Shown here: positions 1-5,528 of the stretch, piece by piece | Numbering within the stretch: position 1 is the stretch's first letter | Layout: each line of letters opens with the position of its first letter | Virus record (IMG/VR): IMGVR_UViG_3300043540_000120 | Location: 1-27,308 of that record | Reading direction: 5' to 3' (one strand) | Source: a virus | Length of the DNA stretch: 27,308 nt | Notes under the pieces: generated by a model | Database searches by the model: none | What the model was told of the DNA's origin: nothing | The model's input: the letters and a program-made list of their open reading frames with translations, nothing else | Translations under genes and position numbers: made by a program

Positions 1-2
1 CC

Positions 3-191
3 AGAGAACAGCTACACGATATGGGCGTGCGTTCAGAGGAAAGTTTCAAGATGTTATTGTCGGGCCGCGCCCTCCCCGTCAAGAAGCGAGAACAGTTGGG
101 AGGCCGCACGCTCGTATACCTTGACCACCCGACCGATCCAGCGCGCGACATCCATCTATGGGTGTACGAGGAATATTGTGAGACAGTATGA
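3..191 (+). CDS. C-terminal part of unknown protein, cut by window edge
   Basis: An open frame runs from the left edge to the TGA at 189-191 and shares the ATGA junction with the next gene. About 62 residues are visible. An internal ATG at 21 has no Shine-Dalgarno sequence in front of it and the frame is open upstream, so the true start is probably outside the window. The visible part has a basic stretch (ALPVKKREQLGGR) and ends in an aromatic, acidic tail (LWVYEEYCETV). I recognise no family. The tight junction with the following gene is the main evidence that it is real. Confidence 0.55.
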   Translation, partial: REQLHDMGVRSEESFKMLLSGRALPVKKREQLGGRTLVYLDHPTDPARDIHLWVYEEYCETV

Positions 192-403
192 ACAAGAAGC
201 CTGACGCTGACACAACAGCCGATTGCGACAGCACGCAGAATATTGTTGCGCTAGATCCTGGAACATCTGATCGCACGCTGTATCCATGGGAAATCGCTGA
301 ATATAAGCGACAGAAGGTCGATGAAACGATCAAGGCGGAGAAACCTGAAATGAATAGGGCCGAACGCCGGCGGCTCGCAAAAAAGCTAAGGAGAGAACCA
401 TGA
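188..403 (+). CDS. Small hypothetical phage protein (71 aa)
   Basis: The gene starts at the ATG of an ATGA overlap with the preceding gene and ends in an ATGA overlap with the next, which suggests translational coupling. The N-terminal half is acidic and polar. The C-terminal third is strongly basic and probably helical (MNRAERRRLAKKLRREP), a pattern often seen in small phage nucleic-acid-binding or virion proteins. No catalytic motif or membrane segment is visible. Function unknown. Confidence 0.6.
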   Translation: MNKKPDADTTADCDSTQNIVALDPGTSDRTLYPWEIAEYKRQKVDETIKAEKPEMNRAERRRLAKKLRREP

Positions 404-771
404 ACCTTGAGGATTTCGACACGTTCGACGTTAAGGGAGATGTTGACTGGAATATCGAGCACGATAAGGACACGTTCCTGACGATGTTTGGTGGTGCAGT
501 CGCGGAGGAAGTTAAGAAGTGTACGATCAGGCACAAGCTGGAAACCAGGCCACATACGTTCAAGGATGGTAGCGAGGCCGACATCTGCAAACGACTCACA
601 ATTGTGATCGACTTTAACGACGCCATTGTTCAGCCGCACTCGAACTTCGAGTCAGATTTCGGAAGTCGATGCGTGGAGGCGCTTGAGGAGAATATCAATG
701 GACTGATGGAAAATTCAGACCCAGAGGACGGTCCTGAATCCGAAGAAGATGACGACGAAGGATATTTTTAG
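400..771 (+). CDS. Hypothetical acidic protein (123 aa)
   Basis: The ATG at 400 follows AAGGAGAG at a proper distance and overlaps the upstream stop. The stop TAG at 769-771 supplies the first base of the next GTG start, so the three genes are tightly coupled. The protein is acidic throughout and ends in a low-complexity Glu/Asp tail (SEEDDDEGYF) of the kind seen in DNA-mimic or chaperone-binding proteins. That likeness is only compositional. Two isolated cysteines do not form a cluster. No family recognised. Confidence 0.62.
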   Translation: MNLEDFDTFDVKGDVDWNIEHDKDTFLTMFGGAVAEEVKKCTIRHKLETRPHTFKDGSEADICKRLTIVIDFNDAIVQPHSNFESDFGSRCVEALEENINGLMENSDPEDGPESEEDDDEGYF

Positions 772-1295
772 TGGAGATTGAGGTAGCGCGCTGCACGGGC
801 AACTGTTGCAACGACTTCACTTTGCCGTTCTCTCCGGCTGAACTTGAGCGATGGAAACGGCGTGTGGAGCGTGGGCAAAAAACAATCGTCCACGAGGGCA
901 TGGATCGTTCCCGTCACTCGGCCCACCAGCGCCCGAAGGACATGGCTTACGACGTTGAGATAGCAGAGTTTAAAAAACTGTTCGACATGCTCATCTTCAA
1001 GCGCACCGATCATCAGGCGGTCAACTCGGCTGATCGAAAGGCCAGCTCTAAGACCAAAGACAAAGGCGGATGGGCGTACCCACACAAAGGTTTTCGTTTC
1101 CATCACTACACCTGTAAGCACTTTGATTCTGTAAACAAATTGTGCCGTAACTACGAGAACCGTCCCAATATGTGTCGCAGTTACCCAGACGGCGGAGAAT
1201 GCAATTACCGTGGATGCACGCGTCGATGTGAATCAAAACCAATAAATGCCGAAAAGATGCTCAAGGACGAAAAACTTGAGGAGGCAATATTATGA
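771..1295 (+). CDS. YkgJ-like (UPF0153) metal-binding cysteine-cluster protein
   Basis: A GTG start at 771 overlaps the previous stop by one base. Of 174 residues, nine are cysteines. The arrangement matches the YkgJ/UPF0153 family: an N-terminal C-x3-CC (C8, C12, C13) followed by DFTLPFSPAELERW, then a second cluster C115, C125 and RPNMCRSYP (C135), with three more cysteines (C144, C149, C153) before a charged tail. Family members are thought to bind zinc or an Fe-S cluster; their reaction is not established. The middle (about 40-110) is basic and lengthens the usual spacing between the cysteine groups. The gene overlaps the downstream papain-fold gene by ATGA, so the two are probably co-translated. 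Family assignment is fairly safe; a role in the phage is not. Confidence 0.72.
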   Translation: MEIEVARCTGNCCNDFTLPFSPAELERWKRRVERGQKTIVHEGMDRSRHSAHQRPKDMAYDVEIAEFKKLFDMLIFKRTDHQAVNSADRKASSKTKDKGGWAYPHKGFRFHHYTCKHFDSVNKLCRNYENRPNMCRSYPDGGECNYRGCTRRCESKPINAEKMLKDEKLEEAIL

Positions 1296-1882
1296 TGGCA
1301 AGCGTGATTGCATGGTTCCGTGAGCGGATCTTAAGATCAATGTACCCGATACTGAAATGGTTGTCGGAAATTTACCCAGAGCGGTTAGTTAACGCTGATT
1401 TCGTTAAAGAGGTGCTGAGTAAAATCCAGCCAGGTGATGTGCTGGTCACTCGCGAGAACATGGTGATGACAAACTTCTTTATCCCCGGCTTTTGGACACA
1501 CGCGCTGATCTACGTGGGCGATGGAATGATCGTTGAGGCGACCGGCATCGGCGTTCACACGACACCGCTTGAGAAGCTCCTGTACTCGAAGGACCATGTG
1601 GCCGTACTCAGGCCCAAGTTCGCAGATGCGGTCCAATGCGCGCTGGCTGTGAACGAAGCCAAGAGCCTTGAGGGCGATCCATACGATTATGATTTCACCG
1701 GCGACAACCGCGCCTTTTACTGCGCTGAGGTAATCTGGTACGCATACGACCAGGCAATGAAACCAGCGCCGTCACCGTTCACCAAACGAATCACGTGGGG
1801 TGTTCAGACGGTTACTCCGCAGGACTTTTATCAAGCTACGGATAAGTTTGATTTGATTGCGAAGTTTGGTGGTCCACAATGA
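1292..1882 (+). CDS. Permuted NlpC/P60 (YiiX/YebB-like) papain-fold protein
   Basis: The start is ATG 1292, 7 nt after a GAGGAGG ribosome site; ATG 1295 is also in frame. The 196-residue protein has an N-terminal hydrophobic/amphipathic stretch (1-27), then IQPGDVLV, FWTHALIYVGDGMIVEA (H70, E82) and, more than 60 residues later, FYCAEVIWYAYD (C144). His before Cys is the order of the permuted papain-fold amidases of the YiiX/YebB type. Relatives hydrolyse amide or ester bonds in peptidoglycan or lipids. A lysis, entry or envelope-modifying role is plausible but unproven. There is no signal peptidase site, though the N-terminus could associate with membrane. It is coupled to the YkgJ-like gene upstream. 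Confidence 0.75.
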   Translation: MMASVIAWFRERILRSMYPILKWLSEIYPERLVNADFVKEVLSKIQPGDVLVTRENMVMTNFFIPGFWTHALIYVGDGMIVEATGIGVHTTPLEKLLYSKDHVAVLRPKFADAVQCALAVNEAKSLEGDPYDYDFTGDNRAFYCAEVIWYAYDQAMKPAPSPFTKRITWGVQTVTPQDFYQATDKFDLIAKFGGPQ

Positions 1883-1886
1883 AAGA

Positions 1887-2093
1887 ATGGGTCTTGGTGG
1901 ATACTACCAGTGCAGGGAGTGTTACGCCCGGCGTGACCGGATGACCGCACCGCAGAAACTCAAGGACGGTGATCGTGTAATTGACCGCTTTGAAGTTGTC
2001 TACGAATGTGGTTCGCGTATGATAATCCATCGTGACAAATGCAACTGGAAGATGGTTGGATTTGAAAAAAAATGCACACCCACAGGAGGATGA
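1887..2093 (+). CDS. Small zinc-ribbon-like hypothetical protein (68 aa)
   Basis: The frame is open from 1857, but that part lies inside the upstream gene. ATG 1887, just after the upstream stop (1880-1882), is the most economical start, with only a weak GAAAG in front. TTG 1857 and GTG 1869 are alternatives. It encodes 68 residues with YQCRECYARRD (C9, C12) and later single cysteines at about 41, 52 and 63, a spacing that could form one zinc site. No family recognised. Its stop lies 3 bp before the next ATG and overlaps that gene's ribosome site. Confidence 0.5.
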   Translation: MGLGGYYQCRECYARRDRMTAPQKLKDGDRVIDRFEVVYECGSRMIIHRDKCNWKMVGFEKKCTPTGG

Positions 2094-2096
2094 GCG

Positions 2097-2636
2097 ATGA
2101 GAGAAGTCGACGGAACCAAAGGTTACACACTGAAAAATACGCGCGAGGTTCAGGAGAAGGTGATTGAAAAATACCTCAACTTCAAGCTGACCGAAGAGGA
2201 CTTCGCTGACAAAGGCAAGGAAGCCGGCAAAATCAGCGGTGAGTTGAACAAACTCGAAGCCGAATTCGACCGCATCAAGAAAGAGTGGAAAGAAAAGATC
2301 GAGGAGCAAGAGGCGGCACTGTCACTTATTCACTCTACCATCCGTCGCGGCGACGAAGACCGCAAAGTGATTTGCGTGGAGCAGAAGGATTTCGCCAAGT
2401 ACGTCGTCAACTACGTGTTCAACGGCGAGATCATGCACTCGCGTCCGATGGAAATGAGCGAGCGGCAAATGGAGTTGGTCACGGACATCAAAACCGTCGA
2501 GAAGGCCAACGAAAAAGCGACGATGCAGGAGCACCTGCGCGTGGCGAGCGATCCGAAGGCCCAAGAGGTCAAGGACGTGATGCGCGAGGAAACCAATAAA
2601 AAAACCAAACAAGATATGTCGAACCGTGGTCACTAG
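2097..2636 (+). CDS. Coiled-coil hypothetical protein (179 aa)
   Basis: The ATG lies 6 nt after ACAGGAGGA. The protein is highly charged and helical. Residues about 45-75 (ELNKLEAEFDRIKKEWKEK and on) form a coiled-coil-like segment. A short hydrophobic part follows around YVVNYVFNGEIMH, then another charged helix and a Lys-rich tail. The layout (one long coiled coil, no catalytic motif) recalls small phage DNA-end or single-strand-binding partners, but the match is structural only and I do not assign a function. The last 11 bases overlap the lipoprotein gene. Confidence 0.65.
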   Translation: MREVDGTKGYTLKNTREVQEKVIEKYLNFKLTEEDFADKGKEAGKISGELNKLEAEFDRIKKEWKEKIEEQEAALSLIHSTIRRGDEDRKVICVEQKDFAKYVVNYVFNGEIMHSRPMEMSERQMELVTDIKTVEKANEKATMQEHLRVASDPKAQEVKDVMREETNKKTKQDMSNRGH

Positions 2637-2847
2637 GTTGACTGCGATAATTTGTTTACTGACGCTGGGGTTGGCGTGTTCATTCACGCCGCCCAAGCCG
2701 TTGCCAGAGCTGTGCTACAGCGACGCCAGTGGAAAACTTATTTGCCCTGATGAGAAGTGCGTGAAGGAGTTGGATGGGACGACGACGTGCTATCCGAAGA
2801 AACCTCACGACAAAATCCGCACGAAGGGCACTTCTTCCAACCCCTGA
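2626..2847 (+). CDS. Small Cys-rich lipoprotein, possible Rz1-like spanin
   Basis: Starting at GTG 2626, which overlaps the upstream gene (TTG 2638 is an alternative), the 73-residue product has a short basic N-terminus, a hydrophobic core and a lipobox-like end, LLTLGLAC-SF with C18 as the lipidated residue. The mature part begins with a proline-rich FTPPKPLPE and has four more cysteines (LCYS, LICPDEKC, TTCYP) that could form disulfides. Proline-rich outer-membrane lipoproteins of this size are typical of Rz1 spanins, but no Rz partner is visible next door, so another envelope role is possible. The 3' 110 bases are overlapped on the opposite strand by a zinc-ribbon mini-gene. Confidence 0.6.
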   Translation: MVTRLTAIICLLTLGLACSFTPPKPLPELCYSDASGKLICPDEKCVKELDGTTTCYPKKPHDKIRTKGTSSNP

Positions 2848-2899
2848 GTTTCGGGTGATCGAGCAAGTAGCTCATGCAAATCGGACAGATTTGATACAC
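2738..2899 (-). CDS. Minus-strand zinc-ribbon mini-protein 1 (53 aa)
   Basis: Reading the minus strand from GTG (2899-2897) to TAA (2740-2738) gives 53 residues beginning MYQICPICMSYLLDH. Cysteines sit at 5, 8, 24, 27 and 30, as ICPIC and KKCPSCGFC. This is the CxxC...CxxCxxC plan of a zinc ribbon. The stretch from Ile4 to Cys30 is 15/27 identical to the product of 3297-3449 (minus), with conservative changes elsewhere. Matching Cys, Pro and His codons differ at synonymous positions (TGC/TGT, CCT/CCG, CAC/CAT), as expected of selected protein-coding sequence. The tail after residue 33 is Ser/Thr/His-rich and antisense to the lipoprotein gene. There is no good Shine-Dalgarno; an AT-rich palindrome cluster lies 7 nt upstream. 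Function unknown; divergent from the HNH gene at 2969. Confidence 0.6.
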   Translation of the reverse strand: MYQICPICMSYLLDHPKLRGWKKCPSCGFCREVSSDSTSSSHPTPSRTSHQGK

Positions 2900-2905
2900 C
2901 CAACT

Positions 2906-2928
2906 ATTTTACCAAGTAAAATTTTACT
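2906..2928. promoter_or_regulatory. Nested AT-rich inverted repeats, candidate operator/promoter
   Basis: The 69-bp divergent gap between the minus-strand ribbon gene and HNH gene 1 contains ATTTTAC-CAA-GTAAAAT (2906-2922) and the perfect 14-bp palindrome AGTAAAATTTTACT (2915-2928). These give three alternating copies of one heptamer. This arrangement fits a dimeric repressor site or back-to-back -10 elements. No protein known to bind it is identified. Confidence 0.45.
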
Positions 2929-2968
2929 AGCGACTAAAGTTTAGGCCCAGACTCGCCGTTAGTCAGGC

Positions 2969-3313
2969 ATGGGCATCGTCAGTCACATCAAAGACCGCGT
3001 TCAAGGTAAAGTCCCCGCCGGCGCCAGGCGGAGTGGAAAGTGGCCGAAGGTAAGAGCAGACCACTTGGCCAAGCATCCGACCTGTGCGCTGTGCGGCGGC
3101 AATAGGAAGATTGAAGTCCATCACATCAAACCATTTCACTTGCATCCGGCGCTAGAGCTGGAGCCGACAAACCTCATCACGCTGTGCGAGAGCGGAGCCA
3201 ACGGCATCAATTGTCACCTTGCGTTTGGCCATCTCGGTAGCTTCAAGTCAGTGAATTCCGAAGTGGTCGCCGACAGCTCCCACATGGGAAACAAGATCAA
3301 GAACCGCCCTTGA
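2969..3313 (+). CDS. HNH endonuclease
   Basis: The 114-residue product has a classical HNH core: CALCGG (C39, C42), IEVHHIKPFHLHP (H51, H52), an Asn-Leu pair in EPTNLITLCE (C73), then NCHLAFGH (C82, H83, H88). The two CxxC/C-C pairs would hold a structural zinc and the His/Asn/His residues a catalytic metal. The N-terminus is basic and may contact DNA. Stand-alone HNH nucleases of this type include terminase-associated packaging nucleases (HK97 gp74-like) and free-standing mobile nucleases; context here does not decide. ATG 2969 has only a weak AGG upstream. The gene is followed by a hairpin terminator and flanked on both sides by paralogous minus-strand ribbon genes. Confidence 0.85.
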   Translation: MGIVSHIKDRVQGKVPAGARRSGKWPKVRADHLAKHPTCALCGGNRKIEVHHIKPFHLHPALELEPTNLITLCESGANGINCHLAFGHLGSFKSVNSEVVADSSHMGNKIKNRP

Positions 3314-3449
3314 CTAGGACTCTTATCCTAGTATTCTTTTCCACGATGTAACTTACGCAGTAAGCACAAGTCGGACACTTCTTCATCGCCTTGATGGTGC
3401 GATGATCGAGCATGTAGGCCATGCAGCGCGGACAGATTGGTGGTTTCAT
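3297..3449 (-). CDS. Minus-strand zinc-ribbon mini-protein 2 (50 aa)
   Basis: From ATG (3449-3447) to TGA (3299-3297) on the minus strand the product is 50 residues beginning MKPPICPRCMAYMLDH. Cysteines 6 and 9 (CPRC) and 25, 28 and 31 (CPTCAYC) follow the same plan as the ribbon protein at 2738-2899, and both keep Leu-Asp-His before the spacer and KKCP after it. The C-terminal tail is short, beta-like and basic (NTRIRVLVKGGS). A close AGGA precedes the ATG. The gene overlaps the last 17 bases of HNH gene 1 and its terminator in antisense, and is divergent from HNH gene 2 with a 44-bp gap. Role unknown; candidates are a nuclease partner, an antidote or a small transcription factor. Confidence 0.65.
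   Translation of the reverse strand: MKPPICPRCMAYMLDHRTIKAMKKCPTCAYCVSYIVEKNTRIRVLVKGGS
3313..3340 (+). terminator. Probable intrinsic terminator after HNH gene 1
   Basis: ACTAGGA (3313-3319), loop CTCTTA, TCCTAGT (3326-3332), followed by ATTCTTTT. The 7-bp stem begins on the last base of the HNH stop codon. The stem is AT-rich and the U tract interrupted, so termination may be partial. The same DNA codes for the tail of the minus-strand ribbon protein. Confidence 0.55.
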
Positions 3450-3462
3450 GGTCCTATTTGAC

Positions 3463-3498
3463 TCCATAACCCAATTATTGTAACAGTCCAGTTATGGA
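3463..3498 (+). promoter_or_regulatory. Inverted repeat spanning the start codon of HNH gene 2
   Basis: TCCATAAC (3463-3470) is the exact inverse complement of GTTATGGA (3491-3498), separated by 20 nt. The right arm contains the ATG start (3494-3496). In RNA the stem would bury the start codon; in DNA it could be a dimeric operator in the divergent gap between ribbon gene 2 and the nuclease. No other ribosome site is evident. Confidence 0.4.
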
Positions 3499-3937
3499 TT
3501 TTTGTCACACTTGTTCAGAAATTTTCCGCTATCGGACTTGGCACTCGATCAAACAGCGATGCTCACAAGGGTATGCGAAGCTGCGCATGACCGAGAAAGA
3601 CTTCAATCAGTGGTGGGACAGTCAGTACGACGCGATGAAGGCGCTGTACGACCGCGACCAGAAACCGAGCGTGGACCGCATCAATCCCGATGGACCATAC
3701 TCCCTCGACAACATTCAGGTGCGAGAACGATGGGACAATGTGCGCGAATCGCGCCGACGACCAAAGCGCCCGGTGATCGGCGTCAATGTGCGCACGAAAA
3801 AGCAGAAAAGATTTGCAAGCGTGACCGAAGCCGCTAATTTCGTTGATGGGCACAAAAGCAATATCGTCGCAGCGTGTGGCAAAGAGAACAAGACGGCGCA
3901 CGGCTGGCGTTGGCAATACCAGGGGAGAGATCGGTGA
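3494..3937 (+). CDS. HNH-type homing endonuclease with C-terminal NUMOD1-like domain
   Basis: The 147-residue product fits the phage homing-nuclease pattern: RYRTWHSIKQRC (about 12-23), an acidic/aromatic spacer with DFNQWWDSQYDAM, then KPSVDRINPDGPYSLDNIQV (about 58-77), the degenerate HNH core in which the D-R-I...N residues are characteristic. Residues 92-142 (RPVIGVNVRTKKQKRF, SVTEAANFV, NIVAACGKENKTAHGWRW) match the NUMOD1/IENR1 DNA-binding repeat of intron and free-standing homing nucleases. An extra CHTC lies at residues 4-7. It probably cuts a specific site in competing phage DNA and promotes its own spread. The start codon lies inside an inverted repeat, and the stop overlaps the next gene's GTG. 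Confidence 0.8.
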   Translation: MDFCHTCSEIFRYRTWHSIKQRCSQGYAKLRMTEKDFNQWWDSQYDAMKALYDRDQKPSVDRINPDGPYSLDNIQVRERWDNVRESRRRPKRPVIGVNVRTKKQKRFASVTEAANFVDGHKSNIVAACGKENKTAHGWRWQYQGRDR

Positions 3938-4428
3938 AATTGTCGTTTACAGTCCTTCGGTTTGACCACAAAGACGCAATGGGTGAGGTGATAGTCGCCG
4001 ATGGATGTGAGGTGCCGGCGCACGCGAGCGTGACGAAGGACTTCAAGCACGGCTACCAGAACCGGCTCGGGCCGGCATTCCTAACGAAGCATCCTGACCG
4101 AATTGTAGCCGAGTGGGAGTGGCCGGGCGGAGACAAGCTCCCCTGCATCGCGCTTTACCCAGCGGTGTCCGGCGTGATCCTGGAGGCCGACAAAGTGGGT
4201 GAAACGCGCTACATCCGAAAGTGCAAGATCCGCGAAATCGGACTATCACCTGCTCCAAATCAAGACAGTGAAATCCTAAGCATCCAGGAACAAAATCCAA
4301 GTGTACCTATCCACTGGGAAAAGGGCGTGACTAGACTCATAAAGAAGGCGCTCGGCGCCGATGAGTCTGTAGAACACGTTGATTCGCAATCCCATGCGAG
4401 TCCTCCTCCCCCGGTGGGTAGTGACTGA
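3934..4428 (+). CDS. Hypothetical phage protein (164 aa)
   Basis: The frame is open from 3874, but GTG 3934 is preceded by an excellent AGGGGAGAG and overlaps the upstream TGA, so translation should begin there with MKLSFTVLRF. The first 100 residues alternate beta-like segments (DAMGEVIVADGCEVP, IVAEWEWPGGDK, IALYPAVSGVILEADKVG, YIRKCKIREIGLSP), suggesting a small beta domain. The rest is polar and ends in a Pro/Ser tail (SHASPPPPVGSD). No catalytic motif is recognised. The N-terminus superficially recalls phage protease-like beta folds, but the true prohead protease is elsewhere. A hairpin with a T run spans its stop codon. Confidence 0.65.
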   Translation: MKLSFTVLRFDHKDAMGEVIVADGCEVPAHASVTKDFKHGYQNRLGPAFLTKHPDRIVAEWEWPGGDKLPCIALYPAVSGVILEADKVGETRYIRKCKIREIGLSPAPNQDSEILSIQEQNPSVPIHWEKGVTRLIKKALGADESVEHVDSQSHASPPPPVGSD

Positions 4429-4451
4429 ATGATCTGCCGGGGGATCTTTTT
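4407..4451 (+). terminator. GC-rich hairpin plus T run abutting the next start codon
   Basis: TCCCCCGG (4407-4414) pairs with CCGGGGGA (4437-4444) across a 22-nt loop, followed by TC and TTTTT (4447-4451), with ATG 4452 immediately next. It has the form of an intrinsic terminator. The right arm GGGGGA is also the only ribosome-site candidate for the gene at 4452, so the hairpin could instead control translation. Confidence 0.5.
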
Positions 4452-4703
4452 ATGAACGTGAAGCCAATCGAAGAATTTGAAAAGGACCTGCTCGACCGCT
4501 TCAGTGAGGAATGCGGCAGAGTCGACGAAAACACCAGGCGCGAGCCGACAGCCGAAGAAATGTTTTTCATTCGTGAACTGGCGATGCTAAACCATTTCGT
4601 TCAGCACGCGATGATGGGAGTGTCGAATCGGCTGGATGAGATCAACCAGCGGGTTCAAATGGCAATCGAAGAAGTTAAATTTCCAAACAGGGGTATTCAA
4701 TGA
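4452..4703 (+). CDS. Small hypothetical helical protein (83 aa)
   Basis: ATG 4452 follows GGGGGATCTTTTT, the right arm of a hairpin. The protein is acidic, entirely helix-forming and without cysteine clusters or membrane segments. Amphipathic helices occur at FEKDLLDRFSEECG and FVQHAMMGVSNRLDEINQRV. It ends in an ATGA overlap with the endolysin gene, which suggests co-translation with the lysis gene. It is too polar to be a holin as drawn. Function unknown. Confidence 0.6.
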   Translation: MNVKPIEEFEKDLLDRFSEECGRVDENTRREPTAEEMFFIRELAMLNHFVQHAMMGVSNRLDEINQRVQMAIEEVKFPNRGIQ

Positions 4704-5218
4704 AAATGACGACACGGGCATCTGCGATTCAGCGGTACGGCATGATCGACCTTGGGCACCAAGTGTGGCCAGGCCAGAGCAAATGGCTTGGCCTGCTAGA
4801 AGTGCCGCCCGAATTGCGCGGTAATTGGCTCGTTCTCGGATTGCAGGGGAGTTTGGTGAAGCACATCAACTGCAACGTCGACATGCACTTGCCTCTGCTC
4901 AACGCGCTCAAGGCGCTCGCATCGCTCGGCCTCACGAAGGAGTTGAAGACGTTCGATGGATGTTTCAACATCCGCGCGGTGCGCGGTTCGGCGTCGGTGT
5001 CCGCACACGCTTACGGCCTGGCAATCGACATCAATGCGTTCGAGAACAAACTAGGGAGCGCGGAGTCGAAGTTGTCGCCAGCGTTCGTTAAATGTTTCAC
5101 AGACCAAGGTTTTGACTGGGGTGGAAATTTCCACAGCCGCAAAGATCCGATGCACTTCAGTTATTGCTGGGAAGGCTCGCCGTCGCAAGAAAACGCTCCG
5201 CACCTGATTTATCCGTAA
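4700..5218 (+). CDS. Endolysin, M15-family peptidoglycan peptidase
   Basis: The 172-residue protein carries the M15 (VanY/L-Ala-D-Glu peptidase) zinc motif SAHAYGLAIDIN (101-112), giving ligands H103 and D110, and the second motif KDPMHF with H152. D149 is the likely partner of the metal-bound water. Size and layout match phage M15 endolysins that cut peptide cross-bridges of peptidoglycan. There is no signal peptide, so it would need a holin or similar. The N-terminal 60 residues (LGHQVWPGQSKWLG and on) may form a small extra domain. ATG 4700 overlaps the upstream stop; ATG 4706 is also possible. Confidence 0.88.
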   Translation: MKMTTRASAIQRYGMIDLGHQVWPGQSKWLGLLEVPPELRGNWLVLGLQGSLVKHINCNVDMHLPLLNALKALASLGLTKELKTFDGCFNIRAVRGSASVSAHAYGLAIDINAFENKLGSAESKLSPAFVKCFTDQGFDWGGNFHSRKDPMHFSYCWEGSPSQENAPHLIYP

Positions 5219-5232
5219 GGTAAAATGGGAGC

Positions 5233-5523
5233 ATGAGAGAAGCAGCGTCGCCCGCCAAAATCAAACGAGTCCTAGAGAATATGCCGCAAGCCGGCCTTGT
5301 CGATTTGTTTACACACTTCGTCAGGCTGTGTTCTCGCAAAAAAGTTTTCGGGAATCGTCCGCTGTGGGAAATCGTTCGGACGCTGGAGGCCCAGATGCAG
5401 GGCACTTACAAACCAGCGCCGAACCAAAGTCCAATGCCTCGCGCCCGATCTGGCAATGGCACCGTCGCCGCGACTCAGGCGGCCAAAGAAATCGCTAAAA
5501 ATGTGACGCCCGAGGACCGATAG
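5233..5523 (+). CDS. Hypothetical basic protein (96 aa)
   Basis: ATG 5233 lies 14 bp after the endolysin stop. GTAAAAT at 5220-5226 looks like a -10 box and would start RNA close to the ATG. The GGGAG before the ATG is too close to be an ideal ribosome site. The N-terminal half is a compact helical region (VLENMPQAGLVDLFTHFVRLCSRK would be helical). The C-terminal half is Pro/Ala/Thr-rich and disordered. No family recognised; not clearly a holin, since the hydrophobic part is too short and interrupted. Confidence 0.6.
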   Translation: MREAASPAKIKRVLENMPQAGLVDLFTHFVRLCSRKKVFGNRPLWEIVRTLEAQMQGTYKPAPNQSPMPRARSGNGTVAATQAAKEIAKNVTPEDR

Positions 5524-5528
5524 ATACT

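Noticed and set aside
2285-2599. Plus-strand frame of 104 codons inside the coiled-coil gene
   Set aside because: Arg/Gly-biased shadow frame; the coiled-coil frame has the strong ribosome site.
3874-3933. Extended N-terminus for the gene ending at 4428
   Set aside because: GTG 3934 has a near-perfect ribosome site and overlaps the upstream stop; the upstream part is only the homing nuclease read in another frame.
3934-4428. Prohead protease assignment for this gene, from its N-terminal strand pattern
   Set aside because: No His/Ser catalytic motifs are present, and a protein with the expected motifs and location is encoded at 18661-19443.
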